Positions 9,452 through 18,003 of a stretch of 64,000 nucleotides of DNA are shown here, in pieces. The notes beneath the pieces were generated by a model that was not told where the DNA came from, did no database searches, and saw nothing but the letters and a program-made list of their open reading frames with translations. Position numbers and translations under genes: made by a program. The number at the start of each line of letters is the position of its first letter. The first letter of the stretch is position 1. This DNA is from Nonomuraea muscovyensis (GTDB taxonomy: Bacteria > Actinomycetota > Actinomycetes > Streptosporangiales > Streptosporangiaceae), in the NCBI RefSeq assembly GCF_014207745.1, contig NZ_JACHJB010000001.1:1178001-1242000 (forward strand). Reading direction: 5' to 3'.

Positions 9452-9484
9452 CGAACCCGAACCCCAGGAGTGGTGAAAGATCCG

Positions 9485-10372
9485 ATGACGCGAACACTGG
9501 TGACCGGGAGCGCCGGCCGGCTCGGGCGCAGCGTGGTCACCGCATTGGCGCAGGCAGGTCACGAGGTGATCGGGGTCGACGTCGTGCCCGGCACCCCCGA
9601 GGAGGCCGCGCACACGCTGCCGGCCGACCTGACGGACCTGGGCGAGGCGTACGACGTCATGGCGCACTTCCGCCCCGACGTGGTGGTGCACCTCGCCGCG
9701 ATCGCGACCCCGTTCAGCCGGACCGAGGGCCACATCTTCCGTACCAACACCCAGCTCGCCTTCAACGTGTGCGAGGCGGCGGCCAACACCGGCGTCGGCA
9801 GGGTGGTCGTCGCGAGCAGCCCGACGGTCATCGGGTACGGCGCGCCGCACGGCTGGGCGCCCCGCTACCTGCCGATCGACGAGGACCACCCCGCCGAGCC
9901 GTGGAACGCCTACAGCCTGTCGAAGCTCGTGGCCGAGCAGACGATGGCCGCGTTCGCGCGCAACTCGGAGACGAAGTTCGCGGCCGTGCGGCCGTGCTTC
10001 GTCGTCGCCCCCGAGGAGTGGGCGGGCGCTCCCACCCAGTCCGGCCACACCATCGCCGAGCGGCTGGACCGGCCCGAGATCGCGGGCGTGTCCCTGTTCA
10101 ACTACATCGACGCCAGGGACGCCTCCGACATGATCGGCGTCCTCATCGAGCGTCTGTGGGACCTGCCCAGCGGCGAGGTCTTCTTCGCCGGCGCCGCCGA
10201 CGCGCTGGCCCGCGAGCCCCTGGCGGAGTTGCTGCCCGCCGTCAACCCCGCCACCGCGGCGACCGCGGCGACCCTCACCGGCACCTCGCCGGCCTTCAGC
10301 TCCGCCAAGGCGGAGCGGATGCTCGGCTGGACGGCGAAGCGCGACTGGCGAAGCGAACTGGAGATCGGATGA
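9485..10372 (+). CDS. NAD(P)-dependent sugar epimerase/dehydrogenase (extended SDR)
   Basis: 295 residues. Extended short-chain dehydrogenase with the nucleotide-binding motif TGSAGRLG (7-14), a VVHLAA strand, and the catalytic YxxxK as Y143-SLS-K147. It is first in an operon with a KdgD-type dehydratase and an enolase-superfamily dehydratase, which suggests it oxidises an aldose or uronate to the acid feeding those enzymes. It is only distantly like the uronate dehydrogenase at 20154, so its substrate is open. The ATG at 9485 is chosen; in-frame GTG codons at 9470 and 9473 are too close to the AGGAG at 9466-9470. The stop overlaps the next start by 4 nt. Confidence 0.8.
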   Translation: MTRTLVTGSAGRLGRSVVTALAQAGHEVIGVDVVPGTPEEAAHTLPADLTDLGEAYDVMAHFRPDVVVHLAAIATPFSRTEGHIFRTNTQLAFNVCEAAANTGVGRVVVASSPTVIGYGAPHGWAPRYLPIDEDHPAEPWNAYSLSKLVAEQTMAAFARNSETKFAAVRPCFVVAPEEWAGAPTQSGHTIAERLDRPEIAGVSLFNYIDARDASDMIGVLIERLWDLPSGEVFFAGAADALAREPLAELLPAVNPATAATAATLTGTSPAFSSAKAERMLGWTAKRDWRSELEIG

Positions 10373-11241
10373 ACCTCAGCGGGATCCTCTTCTTCCCGAT
10401 AACGCCGTTCGGCGCCGACGGCGAGCTGGCCGAGGGGGTGCTGGCCGAGCACATCGGGCGCGGGCTGGCGCACCGGCCCGGCGGGGTGTTCGTGGCCTGC
10501 GGCACGGGCGAGTTCTCCGCGCTGTCGGAGGACGAGCACCGGCGCGCGGTCACGGTGGCCGTCGAGACCGTCGCGGGCGCCGTGCCGGTGCTGGCGGGCG
10601 CGGGCGGGCCGCTCGGCTCGGCCCTGTGCCAGGCTCGCGGCGCCCGTGAGGCGGGCGCCGACGGGCTGCTGCTGATGCCGCCGTACCTGGCCAGGGGTCC
10701 GCACGAGGGGTTCGTCGGCTACGTGCGGGCGATCGCCGAGGTGCTGCCGGTCATCATCTACATGCGCGGTTCGGTGGTGCTCACCCCGGAGCAGGTCGTG
10801 GAGCTGGCCGGCGTCCCCGGCGTGATCGGCCTCAAGGACGGCCTGGGCGACATCGACCTCATCCAGCGCATCGTCCTGGCGGTGCGGCGGGAGCACGGCG
10901 ACCGCTTCCAGTTCTTCAACGGGCTGCCGACGGCCGAGCTCACCATGGGCGCCTACCGCGGCCTCGGCGTCGAGCTCTACTCCTCGGCGGCGTTCGCCTT
11001 CGCCCCGGACATCGCCACCGCCTACCTCGACGGCGCCTACCGGCTCCTCACCGAGTTCTACGAGCCCCTGGTGCGGCTGCGGTCGAAGGTGCCGGGCTAC
11101 GCGGTCTCCCTGGTCAAGGCCGGGGTGCGGCTGAGCGGGCTGGAGCCGGGCCCGGTGCGCCCGCCGCTGGTGAACGCCTCGCCCGAGCACGTGGCCGAGC
11201 TGGAGGCGCTGATCAAGCACGGACGGTCGCTGATCTCATGA
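10369..11241 (+). CDS. 5-dehydro-4-deoxyglucarate dehydratase-type protein (DapA superfamily), paralog 1
   Basis: 290 residues, a class I aldolase-fold protein of the DHDPS/NAL superfamily. The Schiff-base lysine is K156 in VIGLKDGLGD. FFNGLPTAE and VPGYAVSLVKAGVRL match what I remember of KdgD, which converts 5-keto-4-deoxy-D-glucarate to 2-oxoglutarate semialdehyde with loss of water and CO2. It lies between the dehydrogenase (ATGA overlap) and the mandelate-racemase-type dehydratase (ATGA overlap), as expected for the next step on a keto-deoxy-aldarate. The paralog at 25106 belongs to cluster B and is visibly similar throughout. Exact substrate stereochemistry is not visible, so no symbol is assigned. 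Confidence 0.83.
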   Translation: MNLSGILFFPITPFGADGELAEGVLAEHIGRGLAHRPGGVFVACGTGEFSALSEDEHRRAVTVAVETVAGAVPVLAGAGGPLGSALCQARGAREAGADGLLLMPPYLARGPHEGFVGYVRAIAEVLPVIIYMRGSVVLTPEQVVELAGVPGVIGLKDGLGDIDLIQRIVLAVRREHGDRFQFFNGLPTAELTMGAYRGLGVELYSSAAFAFAPDIATAYLDGAYRLLTEFYEPLVRLRSKVPGYAVSLVKAGVRLSGLEPGPVRPPLVNASPEHVAELEALIKHGRSLIS

Positions 11242-12287
11242 TCCGTGACCTCTCGGTCAGCGCCCGCACGGCGGCCCTGCCGCGCCCGTGGGGGCCCGAC
11301 GTGCCTTCCAACCACGTCGTCGTCGTCACGATCACGCTCGACGACGGCCGGACCGGCACCGGGTTCTCCTGGACCCCGCAGATCGGGGCGCGGGCCGTGC
11401 AGGCGCTGCTGGAGAACGACATCCGCGAGGCCGTGATCGGGCTGGACCCGCACCCCGAGGTGGTGTGGGACCGGCTCTGGCGGCACCTGCGCGAGGCCGG
11501 CCCGGGCGGGATCACCACGGTCGCGCTCGCCGGCGTGGACCTGGCGCTGTGGGACCTGCGCTGCGGTGACCGCGGGCTGGTCGACGTGCTGGGCCGGCGC
11601 CGGGACACCGTGCCGGTGTACGGCAGCGGCGTGAACCTGCACTACCCGCTGGACGAGCTGGTCGCGCAGGCCGAGCGGTGGAAGGCCGCCGGCTACCCCG
11701 CGGTCAAGATGAAGGTGGGCCGGCCCGACCTGCGCGAGGACGTGGAGCGGGTGGCGGCCGTGCGCGAGGTCGTCGGGCCGGACACGCTGCTGATGATCGA
11801 CGCCAACCAGCGCTGGGACCTGCACCGGGCCCGCCGCGCCGTCGACGCGCTGGCCCCGTACGGGCTGCACTGGCTGGAGGAGCCGCTGCCGGCCGACGAC
11901 GTCGCCGCGCACGTCGAGCTGCGGCGATCGGTGGACGTGCCCATCGCGGTCGGCGAGAACGTCTACACCGTCTACGGCTTCCGCGACCTGCTGACGGCGG
12001 GCGCCTGCGACGTCGTGCAGCCGAACGTGGTGCGGGTGGGCGGGCTCACGCCGTTCCTGCGCATCACGGAGCTGGCACGGGCGTTCGACGTACCGGTCTA
12101 CCCGCACCTGCTGCCCGACCTGTCGGCGCAGCTCGCGCTCACGCTGCCGGTGCCGTGCATGGCCGAGGAGGTCGAGGACGCCTCGTTCGCCGCGCTGGGG
12201 CTGCTGGCCGAGCCGTACCCTGTCAACGTCGCCGGCGGCCGGCTGAGCGTCGGCGAGCACCGGGGCCTCGGGCTCCTCTGGAGGTAA
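11238..12287 (+). CDS. Mandelate racemase/muconate lactonizing-type acid-sugar dehydratase
   Basis: 349 residues of the enolase superfamily, MR subgroup. The capping domain is at 1-120 and the barrel at 125-349. Catalytic features visible: K157-M-K159 on strand 2, metal ligands D188 (IDANQRW), E214 or E215 (WLEEP) and E240 (VGENVY), and a D258/H290 His-Asp dyad (CDVVQPN; VYPHL). The two-base arrangement is that of acid-sugar dehydratases and racemases. With the KdgD-type gene just upstream, an aldarate dehydratase producing a keto-deoxy-aldarate is the best reading. Candidates are galactarate, altrarate or glucarate; none can be chosen from sequence alone. It starts within the stop of the preceding gene. 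Confidence 0.82.
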   Translation: MIRDLSVSARTAALPRPWGPDVPSNHVVVVTITLDDGRTGTGFSWTPQIGARAVQALLENDIREAVIGLDPHPEVVWDRLWRHLREAGPGGITTVALAGVDLALWDLRCGDRGLVDVLGRRRDTVPVYGSGVNLHYPLDELVAQAERWKAAGYPAVKMKVGRPDLREDVERVAAVREVVGPDTLLMIDANQRWDLHRARRAVDALAPYGLHWLEEPLPADDVAAHVELRRSVDVPIAVGENVYTVYGFRDLLTAGACDVVQPNVVRVGGLTPFLRITELARAFDVPVYPHLLPDLSAQLALTLPVPCMAEEVEDASFAALGLLAEPYPVNVAGGRLSVGEHRGLGLLWR

Positions 12288-12291
12288 GAGC

Positions 12292-14181
12292 ATGCGTGTG
12301 GTGCTGGCGGGCACCCGGGGATTCGGCGCCCACTATCTCGACCGGCTGCGCCGGCTGACCGGCGTGGTGGAGCTCGTGGGCGTCTGCGACACCTCGCCGC
12401 CGGGGCCGGGGGCGCTGGACGGGCTGGGCGAGCCGGAGTTCTCCACCGATCTGGCGAGTCTGGTCAAGCGGACCGGGGCGGAGATCGTCATCCTGGCCAC
12501 GCCCATCCCGACGCACGCCGAGCTGACCCTGTCCGCGCTCGGCGCGGGGGCGCACGTGCTGGTGGAGAAGCCGACGGCGGCCACACTGGCCGACTTCGAC
12601 CGGATGGAGCGGGCCGCGGCCGAGGCGGGGCTGGCCTGCCAGGTCGGGTTCCAGAGCCTCGGCTCGGCGGCGATCCCGGCGGTGCGCGAGCTGGTCGCCT
12701 CGGGCGTGATCGGCCGGGTCACCGGCATCGGGGTGGCCGGGTCGTGGCCGCGCCCGGCGTCCTACTTCACCCGCAGCGCCTGGTCCGGCCGGCGCCGGCT
12801 GGACGGCGTGGACGTGGTGGACGGGGTGCTGACCAACCCGTTCGCGCACGCCGTGGCCACCGCGCTGGCGGTCGCCGGGGCCGAGGAGCGCGACGCGGTC
12901 GTCTCGGTGGAGACGGAGCTGTTCCACGCCAACGCGATCGAATCGGACGACACGTCGGCCATCCGGGTGACGACGGCCGGCGGCCCGCCCATCGTGGCGG
13001 CCGCGACGCTGTGCGCGGCCGAGCGGGACGAGCCCTACGTGGTCGTCCACGGCGAGCGGGGGCGGATCAGGCTGACGTACACGATGGACGAGGTCCAGGT
13101 GAACGACGAGCCGGTGCGGCGCTTCCCGCGGACCGACCTGCTGGTGAACCTGGTCGAGCACATCCGTTCGGGCGCCGCGCTGCTGGTGCCGATCGCCAGG
13201 ACCGGAGCGTTCATGCGGGTCATGGAGGCGATCCGGGTGGCGCCCGACCCGCTGCCGATCTCCGCCGCGCACCAGGACCGCTCCGGTGACGGCGTCGTGC
13301 TGCCGGGCATCGCCGAGGTGGTCGAGACGTGCGCCGAGCGGCTGGCGCTGTTCTCGGAGCTGGGTGTGGGCTGGGCCGTGCCGCTCGTCGCGGCGGGCGA
13401 GGTCGTGGCCGAGTACGTGACGCGGCCTGATCTGCCGCTCACCGAGTCCCCCCGGCCCTACCTGCACCCGGTGCGCACGCTCGGCGGCACGGTGGTGACC
13501 GAGGTGCGTCCCGACGACCACCCACACCATCTGGGCGCCGGGGTGGCCGTCACGGACCTGGGCGGCCGCAACTTCTGGGGCGGGCGCACCTACGTCCGCG
13601 ACCACGGGCCGGCGTGGCTGGACGACCACGGCACGCAGCGGCACGTGGCGTTCACCGGACGCGACGGCTCCGGGTTCACCGAGACGCTGCTGTGGCAGCG
13701 GCCGGGCGAGGACCCCCTGGTCAGCGAGGAGCGGGTGGTGCGGGCCCGCGCGCTGTCGCGGGGCTGGGCGCTGCGGTTCGCCTTCACGCTGCGCAACCTC
13801 ACCGGCGGCCCGCTGACCGTGCGCAGCTCGGCCACCAAGGGCCGGGCCGGCGCGGGCTACGGCGGCTTCTTCTGGCGGGCGCCGGCCGGCTCTCCGGAGC
13901 TGCGGGTCTTCACCGCGTCCGCAGAGGGCGAGCAGGAGGTGCACGGCTCGCGGGCGCCGTGGCTGGCGCTGTCGTCGCAGGCGTGGACGCTGGTGTTCGC
14001 GCAGGAGGACGACCCGTGGTTCGTCAGGGTCGCCGAGTATCCCGGGGTGGGCACCGCGCTGGCCTGGGACACGCCGCTGACGTTCGAGGACGTGCTGGCC
14101 CGCGAGGTGACCGTGCTGGTCGCCGACGGGCGCCTGTCCGCCGGCGAGGTCGCCGCCCTGGTCGCGGAGGCTACCGGCTGA
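12292..14181 (+). CDS. Fusion of Gfo/Idh/MocA oxidoreductase and DUF6807 (PmoA-like) domain
   Basis: 629 residues. Residues 1-345 form a Gfo/Idh/MocA NAD(P)-dependent oxidoreductase: a Rossmann start (MRVVLAGTRGFGAHYLDRL) and the hallmark E92-K93-P94 in HVLVEKPTA. Residues about 375-629 match the DUF6807 or PmoA-family fold as I recall it, beginning near YLHPVRTLGG with the His-rich DDHPHHLG segment. The two domains are usually separate neighbouring genes, so this is a fusion of functional partners in sugar or glycoside oxidation. A strong Shine-Dalgarno GGAGG precedes the ATG 4 nt after the previous gene. The 3' end overlaps the convergent esterase by 11 bp. Substrate unknown. Confidence 0.8.
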   Translation: MRVVLAGTRGFGAHYLDRLRRLTGVVELVGVCDTSPPGPGALDGLGEPEFSTDLASLVKRTGAEIVILATPIPTHAELTLSALGAGAHVLVEKPTAATLADFDRMERAAAEAGLACQVGFQSLGSAAIPAVRELVASGVIGRVTGIGVAGSWPRPASYFTRSAWSGRRRLDGVDVVDGVLTNPFAHAVATALAVAGAEERDAVVSVETELFHANAIESDDTSAIRVTTAGGPPIVAAATLCAAERDEPYVVVHGERGRIRLTYTMDEVQVNDEPVRRFPRTDLLVNLVEHIRSGAALLVPIARTGAFMRVMEAIRVAPDPLPISAAHQDRSGDGVVLPGIAEVVETCAERLALFSELGVGWAVPLVAAGEVVAEYVTRPDLPLTESPRPYLHPVRTLGGTVVTEVRPDDHPHHLGAGVAVTDLGGRNFWGGRTYVRDHGPAWLDDHGTQRHVAFTGRDGSGFTETLLWQRPGEDPLVSEERVVRARALSRGWALRFAFTLRNLTGGPLTVRSSATKGRAGAGYGGFFWRAPAGSPELRVFTASAEGEQEVHGSRAPWLALSSQAWTLVFAQEDDPWFVRVAEYPGVGTALAWDTPLTFEDVLAREVTVLVADGRLSAGEVAALVAEATG

Positions 14182-15301
14182 GCCGCCGGGCCAGCCAGCC
14201 GAAGGCGTGCTCCTGCATGGGCAGGTCGAAGGCGTGCGGGGCGTCGAAGAAGGCGCCCTCGTAGCCGCCGTCCGGGTAGCGGCGGCCGATCGCCTCGTGC
14301 GCCCTGCGCATCCCGGCGGGCGGGAACAGCTCGTCCCGCTCGCCGTACAGCACCAGGAGGGGGTCGGGGGCACGGGCGGCGACCAGCGCGGGATAGTCGC
14401 AGACCCGTGACAGGCCCGGCGGGTAGAGCATCCAGGTGTGCCGGGTGACGTAGCCGTCCAGCATGTCCCGGTACGACGAGACCATCGCGGCGATCGCGAC
14501 GGCCCGGATGCCCGGGTCGAACGCGCCGAGCAGCGCCGCCCGCAGTCCTCCGCCCGACAGGCCGACGCAGCCCACGGGCCCGACGTCGGGGCGGCGTCGC
14601 AGGTAGGCGGCGGCGGCCAGGTCCTCGCCGGCCACGGCGCCGGCCAGCGACGTGCCGAGCAGCGTGCAGTACTTCTCCAGCAGGTGCTCGTGCTGCGCCG
14701 CCGCGCGGTCGTAGCGGTCGGCCTCTGACAGATGCCGGGGCAGGCTCTCCTCGCGGGCCAGGGCGGCGATCGGCTCCGGCATGTCGTCGAGCGGGAAGCG
14801 CCTGCTGCCCCAGCCCAGCACGTCGGGCACGAGGACGGCGAAGCCGCGCCGGGCCAGCTCGCCCGCGTAGGCGCGCCCGCCGTAGATGTCGCGGCGCAGC
14901 CGCAGCACCTCGGGCGTGGGCGGCTCGGGGCCGTCGGCGATCTTGTCCTTGCCGGCCCACTTCATGCCCGCGTGGCAGTGCAGCGCGACCACGCCCGGCA
15001 GCACGCCGGTGACGCCGCGCGGCCGGAGCAGGTAGGCGCGGGTGCGCGGGCCGTACCCGACCGACCATGACAGTTCCTCGCCGCTGATGTCGCCCGCCGT
15101 CCAGGCGCGTTCCACCCGGACGTCCTCGGCGGCGAGGTCGAGCACGCCGACGGCCTCCCGGGCGGCCCGCCGGAGCGCGGGGCCCGGAGCCGCGTCGGGG
15201 AAGACGCCGCGCTGCCGTCCGGCCAGCTCGGCCAGCCCGGAGAACTCCCCCAGGTGGCGCAGCACGGACGGCGGCGCGAACGGTCCGGACGCCTCAGGCA
15301 T
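14171..15301 (-). CDS. Alpha/beta hydrolase, acetyl-xylan-esterase/dienelactone-hydrolase-like
   Basis: 376 residues from the ATG at 15301, which overlaps the stop of the upstream Gfo/Idh gene by 8 nt. The nucleophile elbow is G-L-S-G-G (VGCVGLSGGGLRAALLGAFDP), and the C-terminal ALDLPMQEHAFGWL-like segment holds the catalytic His. No signal peptide is present, so it acts in the cytoplasm, probably removing acyl groups from an imported glycoside or opening a lactone. Co-transcription with the Gfo/Idh gene and location downstream of an importer support a role in processing an acylated or lactonised sugar. Longer in-frame starts would only add Ala/Pro-rich shadow sequence. Confidence 0.78.
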   Translation of the reverse strand: MPEASGPFAPPSVLRHLGEFSGLAELAGRQRGVFPDAAPGPALRRAAREAVGVLDLAAEDVRVERAWTAGDISGEELSWSVGYGPRTRAYLLRPRGVTGVLPGVVALHCHAGMKWAGKDKIADGPEPPTPEVLRLRRDIYGGRAYAGELARRGFAVLVPDVLGWGSRRFPLDDMPEPIAALAREESLPRHLSEADRYDRAAAQHEHLLEKYCTLLGTSLAGAVAGEDLAAAAYLRRRPDVGPVGCVGLSGGGLRAALLGAFDPGIRAVAIAAMVSSYRDMLDGYVTRHTWMLYPPGLSRVCDYPALVAARAPDPLLVLYGERDELFPPAGMRRAHEAIGRRYPDGGYEGAFFDAPHAFDLPMQEHAFGWLARRLSR

Positions 15302-16574
15302 CGGCCAGGCGGGTGCCGTCGCCGGCGAGGGTGACGGGCAGGCCGGTGGCGGCTGAGCGGTTGGCGGCGACGCCCACGAGCACGCTGCGGATGCCGTCAC
15401 GGTAGCCGGCCGGCCGGCCGAGCGGGTCGTCGGCCGGGCCGCGAAAGACATCGTTCAGCAGCAGCCGGTCGCCGCCGCCGTGGCCGCCGACGCCCTGCTC
15501 GATGGGGATCTCCTCGGCCTGCCGCCAGTGGCGGTGCAGGACGAGCTTCTCCCAGGCGCCGGTCGCGTGCTCCTTCTTGGCGACGCTCGGGTCGATCGCC
15601 GCCTGCGGCGGCGTCCAGGCCCGCTCGCACACGTCCAGCTCGATGCGGCCCTCGGTGCCGTTGAAGACGACCCGGTAACCCTCGTACGGGGCGTGTGCCG
15701 TCAGGGAGTAGGTGAGCATGGCCCGGTTCGCGTAGCGCACGAGCACCGACATGTTGTCGTCGATGGTGACGCCCTCGGCGAAGACGTCCTGGTCGCGGAT
15801 GTAGCCGTCCTCGTGCTCGGCGTCCAGGTAGAGCCGCTTGAGCCGCGGGTCGGCGGAGATGTCGAGCAGGTACGGGTCGGTGCCGAGGCCGGGCGCGCCG
15901 TGGGAGCGCGCGGGACGCTCGCCCCGAGGCTGGGCGGTGCCGTAGAAGCGCAGGTCGGCCTGGGCGAAGACGAGCTGCGGCGCGGCGGCGAGCCACCAGT
16001 TGACCAGGTCGAAGTGGTGGGTCGACTTGTGCACCAGCAGGCCGCCCGAGTGGGCGCGGTCGCGGTGCCAGCGGCGGAAGTAGTCGGCGCCGTGGATGGT
16101 GTCGAGCGCCCAGTCGAAGTGCACGGAGGTGACCTCGCCGATGGCGCCCTCGCTGATCAGGCGCTTCACGGCGGAGTTGCGCGGCGAGTAGCGGTAGTTG
16201 AAGGTCACCACCAGCTTGCCGGTGCTGCGCTCGGCGGCGGCGGCGATGGCGGCGCAGCTCTCGGCGTCGACCGTGAGCGGCTTCTCCACGATGACGTCCT
16301 TGCCCGCGTCCAGGGCGGTGACGACGTACTGGGCGTGGGTGGCGTCGACCGTGCAGACGACGACGGCGTCGGCCAGGTCGAGGAGCTTGCCGAACTCGTC
16401 GGGGGCGAAGCACGGCACGTCCCGGCCGATGCGCTCGACGTAGTAGGCCATGCGGGTCCGATTGGTGTCGCAGAGCCCGGCGATCGTGCCGGTGTCGCTC
16501 CAGTCGCCGAGCAGCGCGTCCACGTACATCTGGGCGCGGTGGCCGAGGCCGACGAAGGCGTACCTGGTGCTCAA
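15294..16574 (-). CDS. Gfo/Idh/MocA-family oxidoreductase
   Basis: 426 residues. The N-terminal Rossmann fold is MSTRYAFVGLGHRAQMYVDALL, with EKP in DVIVEKPLTVDAESCAAI and the conserved VTFNYRYSPRNSAVKRLI segment of the C-terminal beta-sheet domain. The start is a TTG at 16574, supported by the Shine-Dalgarno GGGGAGAG. Such enzymes oxidise or epimerise pyranoses or inositols with NAD(P). The middle holds HRDRAHSGGLLVHKSTHHFDLVNWW, typical of the glycoside-oxidising branch. It is in the minus-strand operon permease-permease-SBP-Gfo-esterase and so probably acts on the imported substrate. It is distinct from the fused copy at 12292. Confidence 0.85.
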   Translation of the reverse strand: MSTRYAFVGLGHRAQMYVDALLGDWSDTGTIAGLCDTNRTRMAYYVERIGRDVPCFAPDEFGKLLDLADAVVVCTVDATHAQYVVTALDAGKDVIVEKPLTVDAESCAAIAAAAERSTGKLVVTFNYRYSPRNSAVKRLISEGAIGEVTSVHFDWALDTIHGADYFRRWHRDRAHSGGLLVHKSTHHFDLVNWWLAAAPQLVFAQADLRFYGTAQPRGERPARSHGAPGLGTDPYLLDISADPRLKRLYLDAEHEDGYIRDQDVFAEGVTIDDNMSVLVRYANRAMLTYSLTAHAPYEGYRVVFNGTEGRIELDVCERAWTPPQAAIDPSVAKKEHATGAWEKLVLHRHWRQAEEIPIEQGVGGHGGGDRLLLNDVFRGPADDPLGRPAGYRDGIRSVLVGVAANRSAATGLPVTLAGDGTRLADA

Positions 16575-16677
16575 CTTCTCTCCCCGGGTGTCGAGATGGG
16601 TCGGCTGGGGGCCACCTGGCCCCCAGCCGGGTCTGGCGCGGCCCGGTCGTCCCGGGCCGTCGGGTGCGGTGTGCGGC

Positions 16678-17961
16678 TCAGCCGGCGAGGGCGGCGTTCG
16701 CCTCGGTCAGGAACTTCTGGGCGCCCGCGTCGGGCGTGGTCTTGCCGAACAGGACCTCCTCAGTGTTGCGCTTGAGGATGTCCTCCATCTGCATGGCGCC
16801 CTTCGGCGGGGCCTCGATGGGGCTCAGCTCGCCCTTGACCTCGTCGATGAAGACCAGGGTCTTCTGGTCGACGGCCGGCAGCTTGTCCTTCACCACGGCG
16901 AGCACCTTGGAGTTGGTCGGCAGGCCGCGGTCGCTCAACAGGATGGAGGCGGCGTCGGGGTCGTTGACGAGGAAGTCGATGAACTTCTGCGCCTCGGCGG
17001 CGTGCTCGCTCTTGGCCGAGGCGGTGTAGAACATCGCCGGCTGCAGGAACATCCCGCTGGCGCTCGCCCCTTCAGCCTTCGGCATGCGCAGCAGGGTCAG
17101 CTCCTGGCCCGACGCCTTGGACAGGGCGTTGAGCTGGTTGCTCCACCACATGCCCATCGCGCCGGCGTTGGTGGCCAGCAGCGACTGCTCGGGGCCGGCC
17201 GTGAGCAGTTCGGAGCTCTTGGCCGCCTCGGGTGCCGCCTTGGCCTGGATGAGCTGCTGGTGGATGGCCCACCATTCCTTCAGCGTCCCGGGCGAGACGC
17301 CGATCTTGGCGCCGTCGTAGAACTTCTCGCCCTTCTGCGCGGCGAAGATCTGCAGCCAGGCGGGGTTGTAGTTGTACTCGGCGCCCGTCGTGCCGTCGCC
17401 GGAGGCGCTGATCTGCTTGGCCAGCTCGATCCACTGGGGCCAGGTCCAGCTCTTGTCGTCGGGCACCTTCTGCTTGGCCTTCTCCAGCACGGAGGGGTTG
17501 GCCACCATGGAGAAGGTGTTGACGCCGGTGGGGATGGCGTACTGCTTGCCCTCGATCTGGCCGCTGGTGAGCACCTGCTGGTCGAGGTCGCCGGTGGTGA
17601 CCTTGCCCGACAGGTCGGCCAGCGCGCCGCGGCCGGCGTACTCGGCCAGGCCGCGGATCTCGATGCTCATCACGTCGGGCGCGTCGTTGGCGGCGACCTT
17701 GGTGGCGAGCTTCTCGTAGTAGCTGTCCCAGTTGGAGAAGTCGCCCTCGACGTCGATCGTCGGGTTCTTCTGCTCGAACTTCTTGATGACCTCCTCGGTC
17801 AGCTTCTGCCGGGCGTCGCTGCCCCAGTAGGCGAAGGTAATCGACACCTTGTCGCCGCCACCGCCCTCACCGCCGCTGTCGCCGCAGGCGCCGGCCGCCA
17901 GCACCACGGCCGCGGTGGCCGCTGCCATGGTCCACTTCTTGTTGCGAGAGCCGAGATTCAC
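16678..17961 (-). CDS. Sugar ABC transporter substrate-binding lipoprotein (cluster A)
   Basis: 427 residues with a lipoprotein signal: basic N-terminus (GSRNKKW), hydrophobic core and lipobox LAAGAC, so it is exported and anchored at the outer face of the membrane. The rest is a family-1 (MalE-like) binding protein (ITFAYWGSDARQKLTEEVIKKFEQKNP). The GTG at 17961 is preceded by a good GAGGAGG. Unlike common carbohydrate clusters, the binding protein gene follows the two permeases. No ATPase gene is nearby; in actinomycetes a shared MsiK-type ATPase commonly energises such importers, which is inference here. Confidence 0.9.
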   Translation of the reverse strand: MNLGSRNKKWTMAAATAAVVLAAGACGDSGGEGGGGDKVSITFAYWGSDARQKLTEEVIKKFEQKNPTIDVEGDFSNWDSYYEKLATKVAANDAPDVMSIEIRGLAEYAGRGALADLSGKVTTGDLDQQVLTSGQIEGKQYAIPTGVNTFSMVANPSVLEKAKQKVPDDKSWTWPQWIELAKQISASGDGTTGAEYNYNPAWLQIFAAQKGEKFYDGAKIGVSPGTLKEWWAIHQQLIQAKAAPEAAKSSELLTAGPEQSLLATNAGAMGMWWSNQLNALSKASGQELTLLRMPKAEGASASGMFLQPAMFYTASAKSEHAAEAQKFIDFLVNDPDAASILLSDRGLPTNSKVLAVVKDKLPAVDQKTLVFIDEVKGELSPIEAPPKGAMQMEDILKRNTEEVLFGKTTPDAGAQKFLTEANAALAG

Positions 17962-18003
17962 AGCTCTACCTCCTCTTGGATGAGTTGCGGGGGGTGAAGA
18001 GGG

